DNA of 40,141 nt from an uncultured Clostridia bacterium (GCA_947632135.1 CANRNZ010000005.1:1-40141), one strand, 5' to 3'. Positions 32,309 to 40,141 are shown, counted from the stretch's first letter. Program-made: numbers and translations. Notes: generated by a model not told the origin, from the letters alone.

Positions 32309-32638
32309 TTATCCCTCCTCTCCCAAAAGAATTTTCCCGGCTTCGGAATACTCATCTGTTGCCTGAACATACTCGCCTCCGGTGAGGTAGAAATGGCCGG
32401 TAACAGTTCCGTCCGGGTTGTTGACCGTCTGCGTCCCGCTGAGGGAGGAGCCGGTGATGGTGTGTACGGTGCTGCCGTCCTCGGTAATCTGGATTTCAGA
32501 CAGATTGTCCTCCGTCATCTTCTCCCAAATTTCCTTGAATGCCGCCTCATCCGCGCAGGTGACAACATAGTGCTGCGTGTAGCCTGCCTCTACGATGTCT
32601 ACCTCCGTGCCGTCCTTGAGAATCAATTTGAGTTGCAT
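32309..32638 (-). CDS. Hypothetical tail-region protein
   Basis: This 109-residue protein (MQLKLILKDGTEVDIVEAGYTQHYVVTCADEAAFKEIW...) is beta-rich, with the repeated pattern of small phage tail accessory proteins that follow tail-fibre genes in Clostridia phages. AAAGGAG before the ATG at 32638 sets the start. It ends three bases before the chitin-binding-like gene, so the two are coupled. No function assigned. Confidence 0.7.
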   Translation of the reverse strand: MQLKLILKDGTEVDIVEAGYTQHYVVTCADEAAFKEIWEKMTEDNLSEIQITEDGSTVHTITGSSLSGTQTVNNPDGTVTGHFYLTGGEYVQATDEYSEAGKILLGEEG

Positions 32639-32671
32639 AATTCTGGTCTCCTTTCTGAAAATTTGCATAAT

Positions 32672-32700
32672 AAAAGCACCTCCGGCGTAGAGGTGCTTTT
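32672..32700 (-). terminator. Terminator after the reverse transcriptase gene
   Basis: AAAAGCACCTC (32672-32682), 7-nt loop, GAGGTGCTTTT (32690-32700): a perfect 11-bp stem ending in a T run, symmetric on both strands. It lies 24 bases past the RT stop and closes the avd-TR-RT unit. Confidence 0.9.
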
Positions 32701-32724
32701 ACAGCCGTATTTAGTTGGTTTCGG

Positions 32725-33873
32725 TCAGCCTGTTTCCGGCGCTGCTCTGTGCAGCCACGGAAATATAAACAGTTTATCGTATAGCCGTCCGATGCTTTGA
32801 ATGGTGCGCCAAGCGCTGAAATTGAGGGCATACGAGCGCCAGCTCTGCCAAGAGGTATAAATGTCCTCATAGGTCATTATTCCGGCCTCGTAAAGCGGAA
32901 CAAACTTTTTGAGCTTCCTCCGCTCCCGTGTTATGGACTGTTTGGGTATCTTTTTGAGTACCTTCCCGCTTTCCGTCAGGAAAATCCTCGCTTTCAGGAA
33001 TGTAAAGCCGTGTGAAATCTTTACGATATGCGTCTTTTTCTCGTTGAGGGATATTTCCAGCTCCGCGCAAATTTTACGGATTCCGTCGAGGCATTTCTGC
33101 AAATATTCCTTGCTCTCGTGGATTGCATAGCCGTCGTCCATGTACCGGCCATATCCGCGTATGCGGCAAACCTCCTTGATATAATGGTCTACCCGGTTTG
33201 GTACTGCAAGGGCAAAGGTCTGGCTAATCTGGCTGCCAAGCCCCAGCCCTATATCGCCAAACATATCTATGAAATGTTCGGTGATAGCGATTACCTTTTC
33301 GTCTGTAAATTCCCTGCGGAGTATTTCTTTGCAAATGCGGTGTGAAACGCTGTCGAAAAACTTTCGGAAATCGAATAGCAGGATATAGCCCTCGTTTCCA
33401 TGCTTCCGGTAGTGTTCTCTGAGGTGCTGGCATAGCCTCCTGATTGCAAAGTGATACCCTTTGTATTTCAGGGAGGCCGCGTTGTCATATATGAATGTTC
33501 GCCCAAGAGTGGGAACAAGCGCGTAATCGCAGAGGCATCTCTGCACCACTCGCTCATCAATAGTTACCGACTTGATATGCCGGAGCTTTCCTCGCTCGTG
33601 GATGTCAAATTCATAAAATCCACTTGACCGCCATTTGCCTTGCTGCAACCGTTCGTAGGTCTGCCGAACCAAGAGCGGTGCCTGCGTGATGTACTTTTGG
33701 ACGCTGGCTTTCCATGCTACGTTCCTCCGGCACATCTGGTATGAACGATAAAGATGCGCGTATGAAAACACTTCGTCGAATTTATCAAGACTTTCGCAGG
33801 CTTTGGCCTTTTTGGCCGCTCGCCTTGCTACGCGACGCTTGTAACGCGCCTCCTTCCGTTCCTCACTTGTCAT
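32725..33873 (-). CDS. DGR reverse transcriptase
   Basis: This 382-residue enzyme copies the TR transcript into cDNA with errors at adenines. It has the RT palm motifs: the first catalytic aspartate in LLFDFRKFFDS (about 166-175), then GLGSQISQ (about 210-217), where DGR enzymes have GxxxSQ instead of the retron/intron QGxxxSP, and YMDD at 244-247. The N-terminus is very basic (RYKRRVARRAAKKAK), and the C-terminal thumb (about 300-382) ends without maturase, endonuclease or RNase H domains. The start at 33873 follows AAGGAAAGGAA. It lies just downstream of TR and avd in the classic order target-avd-TR-RT. Confidence 0.96.
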   Translation of the reverse strand: MTSEERKEARYKRRVARRAAKKAKACESLDKFDEVFSYAHLYRSYQMCRRNVAWKASVQKYITQAPLLVRQTYERLQQGKWRSSGFYEFDIHERGKLRHIKSVTIDERVVQRCLCDYALVPTLGRTFIYDNAASLKYKGYHFAIRRLCQHLREHYRKHGNEGYILLFDFRKFFDSVSHRICKEILRREFTDEKVIAITEHFIDMFGDIGLGLGSQISQTFALAVPNRVDHYIKEVCRIRGYGRYMDDGYAIHESKEYLQKCLDGIRKICAELEISLNEKKTHIVKISHGFTFLKARIFLTESGKVLKKIPKQSITRERRKLKKFVPLYEAGIMTYEDIYTSWQSWRSYALNFSAWRTIQSIGRLYDKLFIFPWLHRAAPETG

Positions 33874-34107
33874 ATAGGCATTCCTTTCCTTGATGGAGCT
33901 TTACCCTCGTACCGCAGTCGGATGATTACAATAGCGGCATAAGGTCACCGGGCATGAAACGGTGCATCATCATCAAGCTCCGCCATGCAAGCAGCGTCCG
34001 CCCGGACCTATCAAGGGTATTATTTACGCTTGCGCGAGGGTCCCGCTCTCCTTCTCTCCCTCCACACTGATTTCGCCGCTTCCGGTTACTTTGTCTCGCA
34101 AGAGAGG
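33874..34107 (-). ncRNA. TR-RT spacer, 3' part of the template RNA
   Basis: These 234 bases separate TR from the RT start and hold no supported gene. In studied DGRs the equivalent region is transcribed with TR and is needed to prime and support cDNA synthesis. Here it is more GC-balanced than the other prophage gaps and continues the TR transcript. Exact RNA ends cannot be read from sequence. Confidence 0.5.
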
Positions 34108-34229
34108 AGCCGAGCGCCACCGCCCCGGAGCTGTTAGCGTTGTTATTGTTGTTGGAGCCGTCGCTATTCACATTATTGAAATTGTTGTTGTTGTTAGCAG
34201 ACCGGAGCCACCACCACGAGGCGCTGGAC
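34108..34229 (-). repeat. DGR template repeat (TR)
   Basis: This 122-bp copy matches bases 34855-34976 except at ten places, all A on the sense (minus) strand. Read in the frame of the target it would encode a long asparagine run (14 AAC/AAT codons), so mutation of the A bases can replace nearly every variable residue without making stop codons. It lies between avd and the RT gene and shows no sign of being translated itself. Confidence 0.97.
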
Positions 34230-34259
34230 TAATATTCAGAGCAAAACCCATAAAAACCG

Positions 34260-34670
34260 TCACGGTAAATCTTTATACCGCTCCCGGTCTTTTTTCATTG
34301 TGCCTTTAATCAGCCGTATCTCTCTTTCAACGATGTCCATCCAGTATTTCATAACATTCTGCTCTAACCCAAAAAGCTCGTGCGCAACCTCGATTTGAGA
34401 AACAAGGCTGTTCAGCTCCGCGTTGGCGCGGATAAGATAGTCCCTGCGTATCTGCGCTTCGTGGGCGTTCAATGGGTATATGCTGTTTGCCATTTTTGCG
34501 TACTGATGGATTCTTGTCGCTGCCTCCGAAATTGGCTGACTGATATAGAATGTGTATCGCTTTGGGAAATTGACGCACTTCTGTATCGTATAAATCTGTA
34601 GCTCCCGCGCCGTATGGATAAATTCCATATCCGATTCTGCGCGTTTGCTTTTGATTACAGACAACCGCAT
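34260..34670 (-). CDS. avd: DGR accessory variability determinant (Avd)
   Basis: This 136-residue all-helical protein has the four-helix-bundle pattern of Avd. A first helix includes MEFIHTARELQIYTIQKC, then FPKRYTFYISQPISEAATRIHQYAKMANSIYP, LNAHEAQIRRDYLIRANAELNSLVSQIEVAHELF and a last helix with VEREIRLIKGTMKKDRERY. Many positive residues would suit contact with the template RNA. In known DGRs Avd forms a pentameric barrel that binds the RT and is required for mutagenic homing. The ATG at 34670 is six bases after AGGAC; a GTG at 34673 is the alternative. The TR begins 31 bases after its stop. Confidence 0.93.
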   Translation of the reverse strand: MRLSVIKSKRAESDMEFIHTARELQIYTIQKCVNFPKRYTFYISQPISEAATRIHQYAKMANSIYPLNAHEAQIRRDYLIRANAELNSLVSQIEVAHELFGLEQNVMKYWMDIVEREIRLIKGTMKKDRERYKDLP

Positions 34671-34700
34671 CACCGTCCTGTCCTATTTTTATATCATTCC

Positions 34701-34709
34701 ATTATAACA
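34701..34709 (-). promoter_or_regulatory. Extended -10 promoter of the avd-TR-RT unit
   Basis: On the minus strand TG-T-TATAAT (34709-34701), an extended -10 element without a good -35. Predicted transcription start is near 34694, about 24 bases before the avd ATG. Confidence 0.7.
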
Positions 34710-34751
34710 CAAAATTGCGAAAAAAGAGCCGCGATTTTGAAAAAAATTTTC

Positions 34752-34771
34752 GTCGCCGCTTACGCGGCGAC
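34752..34771 (-). terminator. 8-bp GC-rich hairpin with GTAA loop, downstream of the VR
   Basis: On the sense strand GTCGCCGC-GTAA-GCGGCGAC, followed by GAAAATTTTTTTC. It may terminate the tail gene. Its 8-bp stem and 4-nt loop also resemble the hairpin that DGRs keep near the variable repeat for target recognition. Confidence 0.75.
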
Positions 34772-34800
34772 AAGGATTTACGGTTTTGGCTTCTGCTGGG

Positions 34801-34832
34801 TTTATCTGGCCCCACAAAGGGGGCCAGATAAA
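34801..34832. repeat. 13-bp perfect hairpin just past the VR and the tail stop
   Basis: TTTATCTGGCCCC-ACAAAG-GGGGCCAGATAAA starts 12 bases after the tail-gene stop. It is enclosed by an outer inverted repeat, GGCTTCTG (34788-34795) and CAGAAGCC (34851-34858), whose second arm overlaps the end of the VR. Confidence 0.9.
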
Positions 34833-34843
34833 TCGCGCATAGA

Positions 34844-37800
34844 TTATAAACAGAAGCCGAGCGCCACCGCCCCGGAGCTGTTAGCGTTGTTATAGCCGTT
34901 GGAGCCGCCGCTATTCACACTACTGAAACGGGAGTTGTTGTTAGCAGACCGGAGCCACCACCACGAGGCGCTGGACGCGCCTGCTTTCTTCTTGACGCGA
35001 GACGCATTATCCGGGAATGCCTCGTGATATAATCCGCTGCTGCTGAACATCTCTGTGTAAGAAGGAATCCACACATCATCGGTCGTGGTCTGTGTTTCGG
35101 ACGACCCGGCTGTGTTGTAAGAAGGTTGCGTTTTTGTTACCTCCTTGATGGAATTGCGTACTTCGTCAGGAATGAGCGGCTTTATAGTATCTTTGAAATA
35201 CTGTCTCATTTCGCTCTTTTCCCAACCACCTATTGCGCCGGTTCCTTCGTCGTAATTTCCAGAAGAACCAGAACGAGAAGGATTCATCCTATGGCTTGTC
35301 GCAAGTAGCTGTTCAGAAAGCCATGTAATAGGTGCCTTTCCGCCTCCGTCTGCAAGGTCATCGGTATCAAATGCAATAATTTGCATTGCCACAATTCCCT
35401 CTACGCCGAGGTCAATTTTCTTGGTATCACCAATGCTGTATTTGGTCTTGTAGCTGCCGTCTGCGCAAGCTGCAATAATCTCCTCCCAACTATCGGAAAT
35501 CGTTTCTTCAATTCCGATGAATTGGAACTGCGCATAACAGGATGTGTTTCCCTGAATGTTTGTGGGGGAGGGCTGCCATCCGCTGAATTTATAATCCTGC
35601 GGGTTATCCACGCCGGTCTTTACAGGCTCCGCCTCTGTGAACGTCGCTGAGCCACCCTGACGCACTCCAGTCACAGTCTGTAAGAGCTGATCGCCATTGT
35701 AAAAATAGACCGTGTATGTCGGGATGTACTGCGCGGTGTAAGTGGTGTTCCCGGTAACCGGTCCCACAGGCGGTGTCCAGCCGAGGAACGGGTCTCCGCT
35801 GCTGTTGGTCGGTGTCTGACCGTCATATTTCGGTGTCGTTCCATACGGAACATTCTGGTCGGTTTCAAGCGTAGTTCCGTCGCTGTTCTTCCAAGTTACC
35901 GTATAGGTCCTGACCGTCGCTGTGTAAGCCGCATAGACATCTCTGTCTGCCACGACTGCCTTGAGCGCATCCGCGTCCGCCTTGGTTGCGTTCTTGCTCT
36001 TGCTCCAACCGACGAACGAATAGGAATACTGCGCTGTGGAAGTCCTTGACGGCTGCTCTTTGTACTCTCCGCCGTCTCCACCGTCCTGTATCGTCTCCGT
36101 ATGGAGAAGCTGGCTTCCGTCATAGTTGTAATAGCGCAGATAGCTCGTAGTGTGGTCTGCGACGACGTTCACATACTGGTATCTCGCGTTGAACGAGGCA
36201 ATCTCCGCGCCAGTAAGAGCGCTTGTATGGATGGTGCCGGAAATCTGCGCTTTGTCCATATTCCCGCCGTACTCGTCAAGGCCGCGCATCTTATCCAGCA
36301 CATCAAAAAGCCCCTCGATTTCTTCCGCGTCCTCCGCTTCCCAACGGAAGTTTATAATACGAACACGGGAGCTTTCCGGGATTGCTTTCAGAATGGCCTT
36401 GCTGTCAACCGCAGCGCTTACATTGTCGAGCCATAACGTGGAAATATTCTCGTAGGACGGGATTTCCAGTTCCGTGATGGCCGTCTGGTTTCTGATGGTG
36501 AGGTTCGTCACCGTTTCCGGGAGGTGCAGTTTCTTGAGTATGCCGCCGTTCGGCAGGTCGATGCCGGTAATGCTGGTCCCGTCGAAATAGACTTCCTCGA
36601 TGTTCTTGCAACCGGAAATATCGACGGATTTCATATCGCCTTTTCCGAGGCTCTGGCAATTCCTCAAATCAAGGGTACGGAGCAGAACATTGTTGCCGAG
36701 GTAAAGCTCCTTCATATTGCCGTTGGTGTAGTCCGGGGAGCTGTCTCCGAGCTTAATGCTCTGTAATTTCGTACCCATGCTGAAATCAGCATATCCTACC
36801 TGCAAGCCGGAAAGGTCGCCCACAGACGCAAGCTGGCTCGCGGAATAGATGTAGATTTCCGTGTCGTTCACGTTGCTCAGGGGGCAGGTGAGAGTATAGC
36901 TCTGATTGCGTTGTGCGCGGGTCTGTTGCAGGTAAGAGCCGTACTTCACACTCGCGTAAACATCCGCATAGGGTGTTAACGTGATGTCAGCCTTTGCGTA
37001 GCCTCTGAGTTGAATAACATCGCTCTCCGCGTCTCCGGCGTTGTATTTGCTGTCAAGGTAACGGAAGCGGTTATAAAGCCACCATTTGCGCTGTTCTGCC
37101 TTGCTGCCTTGCAGCATCGCAAGATACGCTCCTGTTCCGCTTTCAATAAGAGGCTGCAAATACTTGAAATAAGCGTCCTCGTTGAAAATGGCTTCGCCCC
37201 ATTTTGCCTGATGCGTCTCGAACATCTCCGCAACCTTGTCATAGGAGAGCGCTCCGGTGCTTCGTAGCGTCTGGTACATGGCCTTAATGTCGTCATAAAA
37301 CGCCTGCCGGAGGTTTACCCACAATACGCTTTGCTGCCCGTTGAAAACATCGGCTCCTCCCTCGATGGTGTCAATGTCCTCAAGGTTGTACGAGAACACG
37401 AGAGCGCCCTCGTTATTGATACCAAGCGCGGTATCAAAGTCATAGGGGAGGGAGAACCATTTTGAGCCGCCAATGACGCTGGGGAATGAGTTCTTTGCTC
37501 GGCTGTCAACCATGAGGAACAGCTCTGTAAACAGGTAGTAGAAGATGACCGCGTCCTTCTCCAAATGGTCGGAAAATTCGTCCTTGAATTTTTGGAGCCG
37601 TGCTGCCTTTTCCTCCGGGCCGTCAACTGCGCTTTGGTCTGTCGATACAAGCCATTCCGCAAGCGCTTTCAGGTTCTCCGGGTTATCATTGTCCTCCGGG
37701 TAACGTGCCTCAAAGTCGCTTTTCCATTCGTCCGTGTCATAATCGGCGGATTTCCAGAGTACGCGGTCGCTTGTATTGTTCAGCGTCTCCCAGCTTTCAT

Positions 37801-40141
37801 CGCCCTCGGCAAATCCAAAGACTTCCGGCGTTCCTTTGTCGTTGTTGAAATTGTATTTTCCGAGGAATGTGGTGTTTTCCCCGTTATTCCAAAACACAAC
37901 GATGGGGAATCCGTCAATGCCCTGTCTGACGGCACTGTTGCTTTGCTGTGGCGCTGTTTTGTAAGGACAGCTATCGTTGTATAGGCGAGCCAATTCCACG
38001 TTGTTTGCGCCCTCTGAGGACGCAACATCCGCCTTGAAACAAAATTCTGCCGTAGGAATTGCACCGGGGCGAATAGGATAGCTTTCAACATGGCTACCGT
38101 TGTTCATGTCGAATCCGCCCTTGAATTTGATTTTGTAATTCTTCCGGGCGTAATACTGCGAGGAAGTACCTTGCACATCCGCCTGCGCTCCGGTCGCCGT
38201 GAAGCTCCGAGAGGTAGTTATCGGGTCAACATAGGTGATGCTGACGTCCTTTTTGTCTCCCTTGTACTGCGGAAGTTCCGGGCATTCGATAATCATGTAC
38301 GGCAGGTCGTTCGGGAGCCTTGCGATAACGATATTTCCGTATTCGTCATACACGTTGTTCCTCTGGTACCTTGCCAACATATCATCGACGAGCTGCGTGT
38401 CCGCAATCCAGTTGTTAAGTATCTGGCTGCGGTTCAGGTTGTTGTCATAAACCCTGATGCAGTACAGGTCAATCGTGCATTCGTTGGACCCGATGCTTAT
38501 TCCGACCGGCGTGGCCTGCGAGAAGTCGTCATTTGTCGGGTACTGTACCACGCCTGACATAATGCCGTTCACATAGATGTAAATGAGGCGGTTTTCGCTT
38601 CGCTTCTCAACGACGAACGAGATTCTGACGTGTTCCTCCTCTTTGTACTGCATGGAGATTTCAGACTGCTCCGACGCGAGCTTTGCAAGCTGCGCGGTGA
38701 GCGAAAAGCCTCTGCCGCCGTTCATGCAGGACATAATAACCGCGTCGTAGTCCATTACATCGCGGGTCGCAAATTCCAGCTCGATGGTCTTGCCGGTGCC
38801 ACGGAAATCTGACGCGAACGCTTGATAAGGAATTTCCACTCGCGCATCTCCGGCTACGCGGAGAACGGTGATTCCGTCGTCGTCGTTTACCCAGCCATCT
38901 GACTGATAGTTGAAGTTTTTGAACGTGGCCGAGATGTCCTCGTATTCCCATTTTCCGGGCGTTTCTTCGTTGTTGCTGCGTCCGGCGCTTGCAAGGTACA
39001 GTTTGAGCTGGTCCGTCTCCGCTTCCACATGGATGTCCGATTCTTTGATGTTGATTTCAATGGTTTTGGAGACCTCGCCGGAGGAAATAACGATACTGAG
39101 CGTCCCGGTGTCGTCTGCCCGGTATGTGAATACCTGCTGTGTCCTGTCTACCGTCAGTTTCGCTGCCTGTTCGCCGTTCACCGTGATAATTACATCCGCC
39201 GTCATGTGAAGCGGGTCATAAACAGTATAGTTGATGTGCAGCGTGGTGTACTGTGACGCCTCTTTTTGGTTGAAAGAGCTGACGATAATCGGCTCCGTAT
39301 TCAGCGGTTCAAGGCAGATAATCTCATAATAGAGATGGTTACTCTCAACCGTCTGGCCGTTAATATCGCAGCTAAAATAGGCCTCAAACGTGTGCGCCCC
39401 ATGCTTCTGCTGCGGGATTGTAAATGACATCTGCCTGCCGGAGACGGAGGTACTCGTAGTCCCGATTTCGCTGTTGTCGAGCAGGAAATGGAGCGTCTTG
39501 TTCACGCTGCCAACCGGCGTGTAGGGGAAGGAAATCGCGCCTGTATAAGGCGTAGAGGCATCGAAAGAGCTACTGAGGCTTATGGTGATGCTCGTAATGC
39601 TGAAATTGATGGTTCTGTTGTTGTCGTATACGTCCGAAATATTCACCTTTACGACGTTCGTTCCGGTCGTAATATAGGGAGCAAGGTTGATGGTAACTGT
39701 ACCTTGCTGAATATTCAGCATGGCCTTTACAATGCCGTTTACGGTGATTTTTGCGGTTCCGTCTCCGGTCGGCATATTGTCCTCAATGGACGACCAAAGG
39801 ATCTGTACCGGGCAGTCGTCCCCGTTGGCGATGGTGGTGGAAAGCCATCCGGTAACATTGCTGACCGAAAGCTCGGCATTATTGCCTCCGGTTCCGCCGC
39901 CTCCGCCTCCTGAACCGGCAAACGGTCCGTAAGGTCCGGCAATTCGCTCCCCGTTGTTCAGCAGGTAAACAAGGCCGTTTCCGTCCACTTCCAGCTCTTG
40001 AGCGTAGCTCGCGCCCTCCAATTCCAGCTTTTTGAGCTTGCTTTCAACATCGTCAACACGGTTGCTGAACTCTGCCGTTTCGTTTTCCGCGTTGGAGGCC
40101 TTTTCAAGGGCTTTTTTTGCCACCTCATCTGCGTCTGTCGT
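34844..40141 (-). CDS. DGR target: giant tail-fibre-like protein (partial, 5' end outside window)
   Basis: The frame stays open to the window edge (the called first residue is an internal GTG), leaving at least 1,759 residues. Domains in order: coiled coil (about 1-40), a glycine-rich hinge (70-80), several Ig-like beta domains (85-365), a LamG-like lectin domain (about 385-575), a CotH-like kinase fold (about 625-1020, with SLPYDFDTALG), leucine-rich repeats (about 1110-1260), three InlB/Flg_new-type repeats (about 1325-1535) and a C-terminal DUF6273-like C-type-lectin fold (about 1540-1759). The last carries the VR after ASWWWLRSAN. It is probably the tail tip/fibre that binds the host, with residues 1731-1744 diversified. 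No internal frameshift is seen. Confidence 0.92.
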   Translation of the reverse strand, partial: TTDADEVAKKALEKASNAENETAEFSNRVDDVESKLKKLELEGASYAQELEVDGNGLVYLLNNGERIAGPYGPFAGSGGGGGGTGGNNAELSVSNVTGWLSTTIANGDDCPVQILWSSIEDNMPTGDGTAKITVNGIVKAMLNIQQGTVTINLAPYITTGTNVVKVNISDVYDNNRTINFSITSITISLSSSFDASTPYTGAISFPYTPVGSVNKTLHFLLDNSEIGTTSTSVSGRQMSFTIPQQKHGAHTFEAYFSCDINGQTVESNHLYYEIICLEPLNTEPIIVSSFNQKEASQYTTLHINYTVYDPLHMTADVIITVNGEQAAKLTVDRTQQVFTYRADDTGTLSIVISSGEVSKTIEINIKESDIHVEAETDQLKLYLASAGRSNNEETPGKWEYEDISATFKNFNYQSDGWVNDDDGITVLRVAGDARVEIPYQAFASDFRGTGKTIELEFATRDVMDYDAVIMSCMNGGRGFSLTAQLAKLASEQSEISMQYKEEEHVRISFVVEKRSENRLIYIYVNGIMSGVVQYPTNDDFSQATPVGISIGSNECTIDLYCIRVYDNNLNRSQILNNWIADTQLVDDMLARYQRNNVYDEYGNIVIARLPNDLPYMIIECPELPQYKGDKKDVSITYVDPITTSRSFTATGAQADVQGTSSQYYARKNYKIKFKGGFDMNNGSHVESYPIRPGAIPTAEFCFKADVASSEGANNVELARLYNDSCPYKTAPQQSNSAVRQGIDGFPIVVFWNNGENTTFLGKYNFNNDKGTPEVFGFAEGDESWETLNNTSDRVLWKSADYDTDEWKSDFEARYPEDNDNPENLKALAEWLVSTDQSAVDGPEEKAARLQKFKDEFSDHLEKDAVIFYYLFTELFLMVDSRAKNSFPSVIGGSKWFSLPYDFDTALGINNEGALVFSYNLEDIDTIEGGADVFNGQQSVLWVNLRQAFYDDIKAMYQTLRSTGALSYDKVAEMFETHQAKWGEAIFNEDAYFKYLQPLIESGTGAYLAMLQGSKAEQRKWWLYNRFRYLDSKYNAGDAESDVIQLRGYAKADITLTPYADVYASVKYGSYLQQTRAQRNQSYTLTCPLSNVNDTEIYIYSASQLASVGDLSGLQVGYADFSMGTKLQSIKLGDSSPDYTNGNMKELYLGNNVLLRTLDLRNCQSLGKGDMKSVDISGCKNIEEVYFDGTSITGIDLPNGGILKKLHLPETVTNLTIRNQTAITELEIPSYENISTLWLDNVSAAVDSKAILKAIPESSRVRIINFRWEAEDAEEIEGLFDVLDKMRGLDEYGGNMDKAQISGTIHTSALTGAEIASFNARYQYVNVVADHTTSYLRYYNYDGSQLLHTETIQDGGDGGEYKEQPSRTSTAQYSYSFVGWSKSKNATKADADALKAVVADRDVYAAYTATVRTYTVTWKNSDGTTLETDQNVPYGTTPKYDGQTPTNSSGDPFLGWTPPVGPVTGNTTYTAQYIPTYTVYFYNGDQLLQTVTGVRQGGSATFTEAEPVKTGVDNPQDYKFSGWQPSPTNIQGNTSCYAQFQFIGIEETISDSWEEIIAACADGSYKTKYSIGDTKKIDLGVEGIVAMQIIAFDTDDLADGGGKAPITWLSEQLLATSHRMNPSRSGSSGNYDEGTGAIGGWEKSEMRQYFKDTIKPLIPDEVRNSIKEVTKTQPSYNTAGSSETQTTTDDVWIPSYTEMFSSSGLYHEAFPDNASRVKKKAGASSASWWWLRSANNNSRFSSVNSGGSNGYNNANSSGAVALGFCL
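34855..34976 (-). repeat. DGR variable repeat (VR)
   Basis: 122 bp covering target residues 1716-1757 and ending 8 bases before the stop codon. Relative to TR it has ten changes at plus-strand positions 34894, 34896, 34897, 34908, 34920, 34923, 34929, 34930, 34932 and 34933, every one at a template A. They alter seven residues: N to S, N to R, N to S, N to S, D to G, N to G and N to Y. The last 39 bp, rich in G and C, is unchanged and fits the initiation-of-mutagenic-homing site. Confidence 0.97.

Larger units (their letters stand above)
23463..40141 (-). mobile_element. Prophage, right part outside the window
   Basis: Gene content and direction define the element. A tail-fibre-like DGR target, Avd, RT, lysis genes (holin, amidase) and a string of small phage-type genes all lie on the minus strand and in close order; only one gene (24190-24741) is on the plus strand. 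Spacers here are short with strong GGAGG sites, unlike the repeat-filled spacers of the chromosome. The integrase, structural head genes and right end are not seen. The left limit is set at the first phage-style gene and could be anywhere from 23163 to 23463. Confidence 0.85.

Noticed and set aside
32725-33873. RT as a retron or group II intron enzyme
   Set aside because: The GxxxSQ motif, missing maturase/endonuclease domains, adjacent Avd and the A-specific TR-VR pair fix it as a DGR enzyme.
33926-34171. ORF of 81 residues over the TR as a gene
   Set aside because: It is the chance reading of the asparagine-rich template plus the spacer, and has no ribosome site.

Overview
The window joins two very different stretches of DNA. 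Bases 1 to about 23.2 kb are a bacterial chromosome. Bases about 23.46 kb to the right edge (40,141) are part of a prophage whose late genes run leftward and continue past the edge. The host looks like an uncultured anaerobic member of the Clostridia. The evidence is Firmicutes-style GGAGG ribosome sites, TTGACA/TATAAT promoters, a Bacillus-type LexA box in front of dinB, heavy use of ATA and AGG/AGA codons, and Clostridia-like ThiC, TenI and SorE-type proteins. No rRNA or tRNA is present to fix the taxon.

Chromosomal part, left to right. A thiamine cluster runs on the plus strand: tenI, thiE, a HAD phosphatase, thiD, thiC and a thiamine pyrophosphokinase. Housekeeping and metabolic genes follow: miaA (-), a CE2-like SGNH esterase (+), queA (-), proS (-), trpS (+), a sorbose-1-phosphate-reductase-like dehydrogenase (+), dinB (-, with a LexA operator), a cysteine desulfurase (-), a small lipoprotein with a dihydrouridine synthase (-), mntP (+) and a GH94-like phosphorylase (+). 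Last comes an aldo/keto reductase whose upstream flavodoxin half is cut off near the prophage edge. Almost every spacer in this half carries its own short stuttering tandem repeat, a different word at each place. The prophage half lacks them.

Prophage part. The right end carries a complete diversity-generating retroelement (DGR) on the minus strand. It consists of a very large tail-fibre-like target protein (Ig-like, LamG-like, CotH-like, leucine-rich, InlB-type repeat and DUF6273-like regions) with a variable repeat (VR) at its 3' end, an Avd accessory protein, a 122-bp template repeat (TR), and a reverse transcriptase with YMDD and GxxxSQ motifs. TR and VR differ at 10 positions, all of which are adenines in the template (10 of 30 A, 0 of 92 other bases by hand count). 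Two hairpins lie just past the VR. An extended -10 promoter sits in front of avd, so avd-TR-RT can be transcribed apart from the tail gene.

Downstream of the DGR is a tail/lysis cassette: a small ORF, a tandem chitin-binding-like protein, a membrane/coiled-coil protein, a 37-residue protein, an amidase endolysin with three SH3-like repeats, and a holin. It closes with a strong terminator. A consensus promoter then starts a tightly packed block of small accessory genes of mostly unknown function. A perfect 16-bp parS (Spo0J/ParB) site lies inside this block. The left end has a divergent pair: a ribbon-helix-helix regulator (-) and a hypothetical gene (+). No integrase, attachment site, capsid or terminase gene is visible, so the element is only partly in view.
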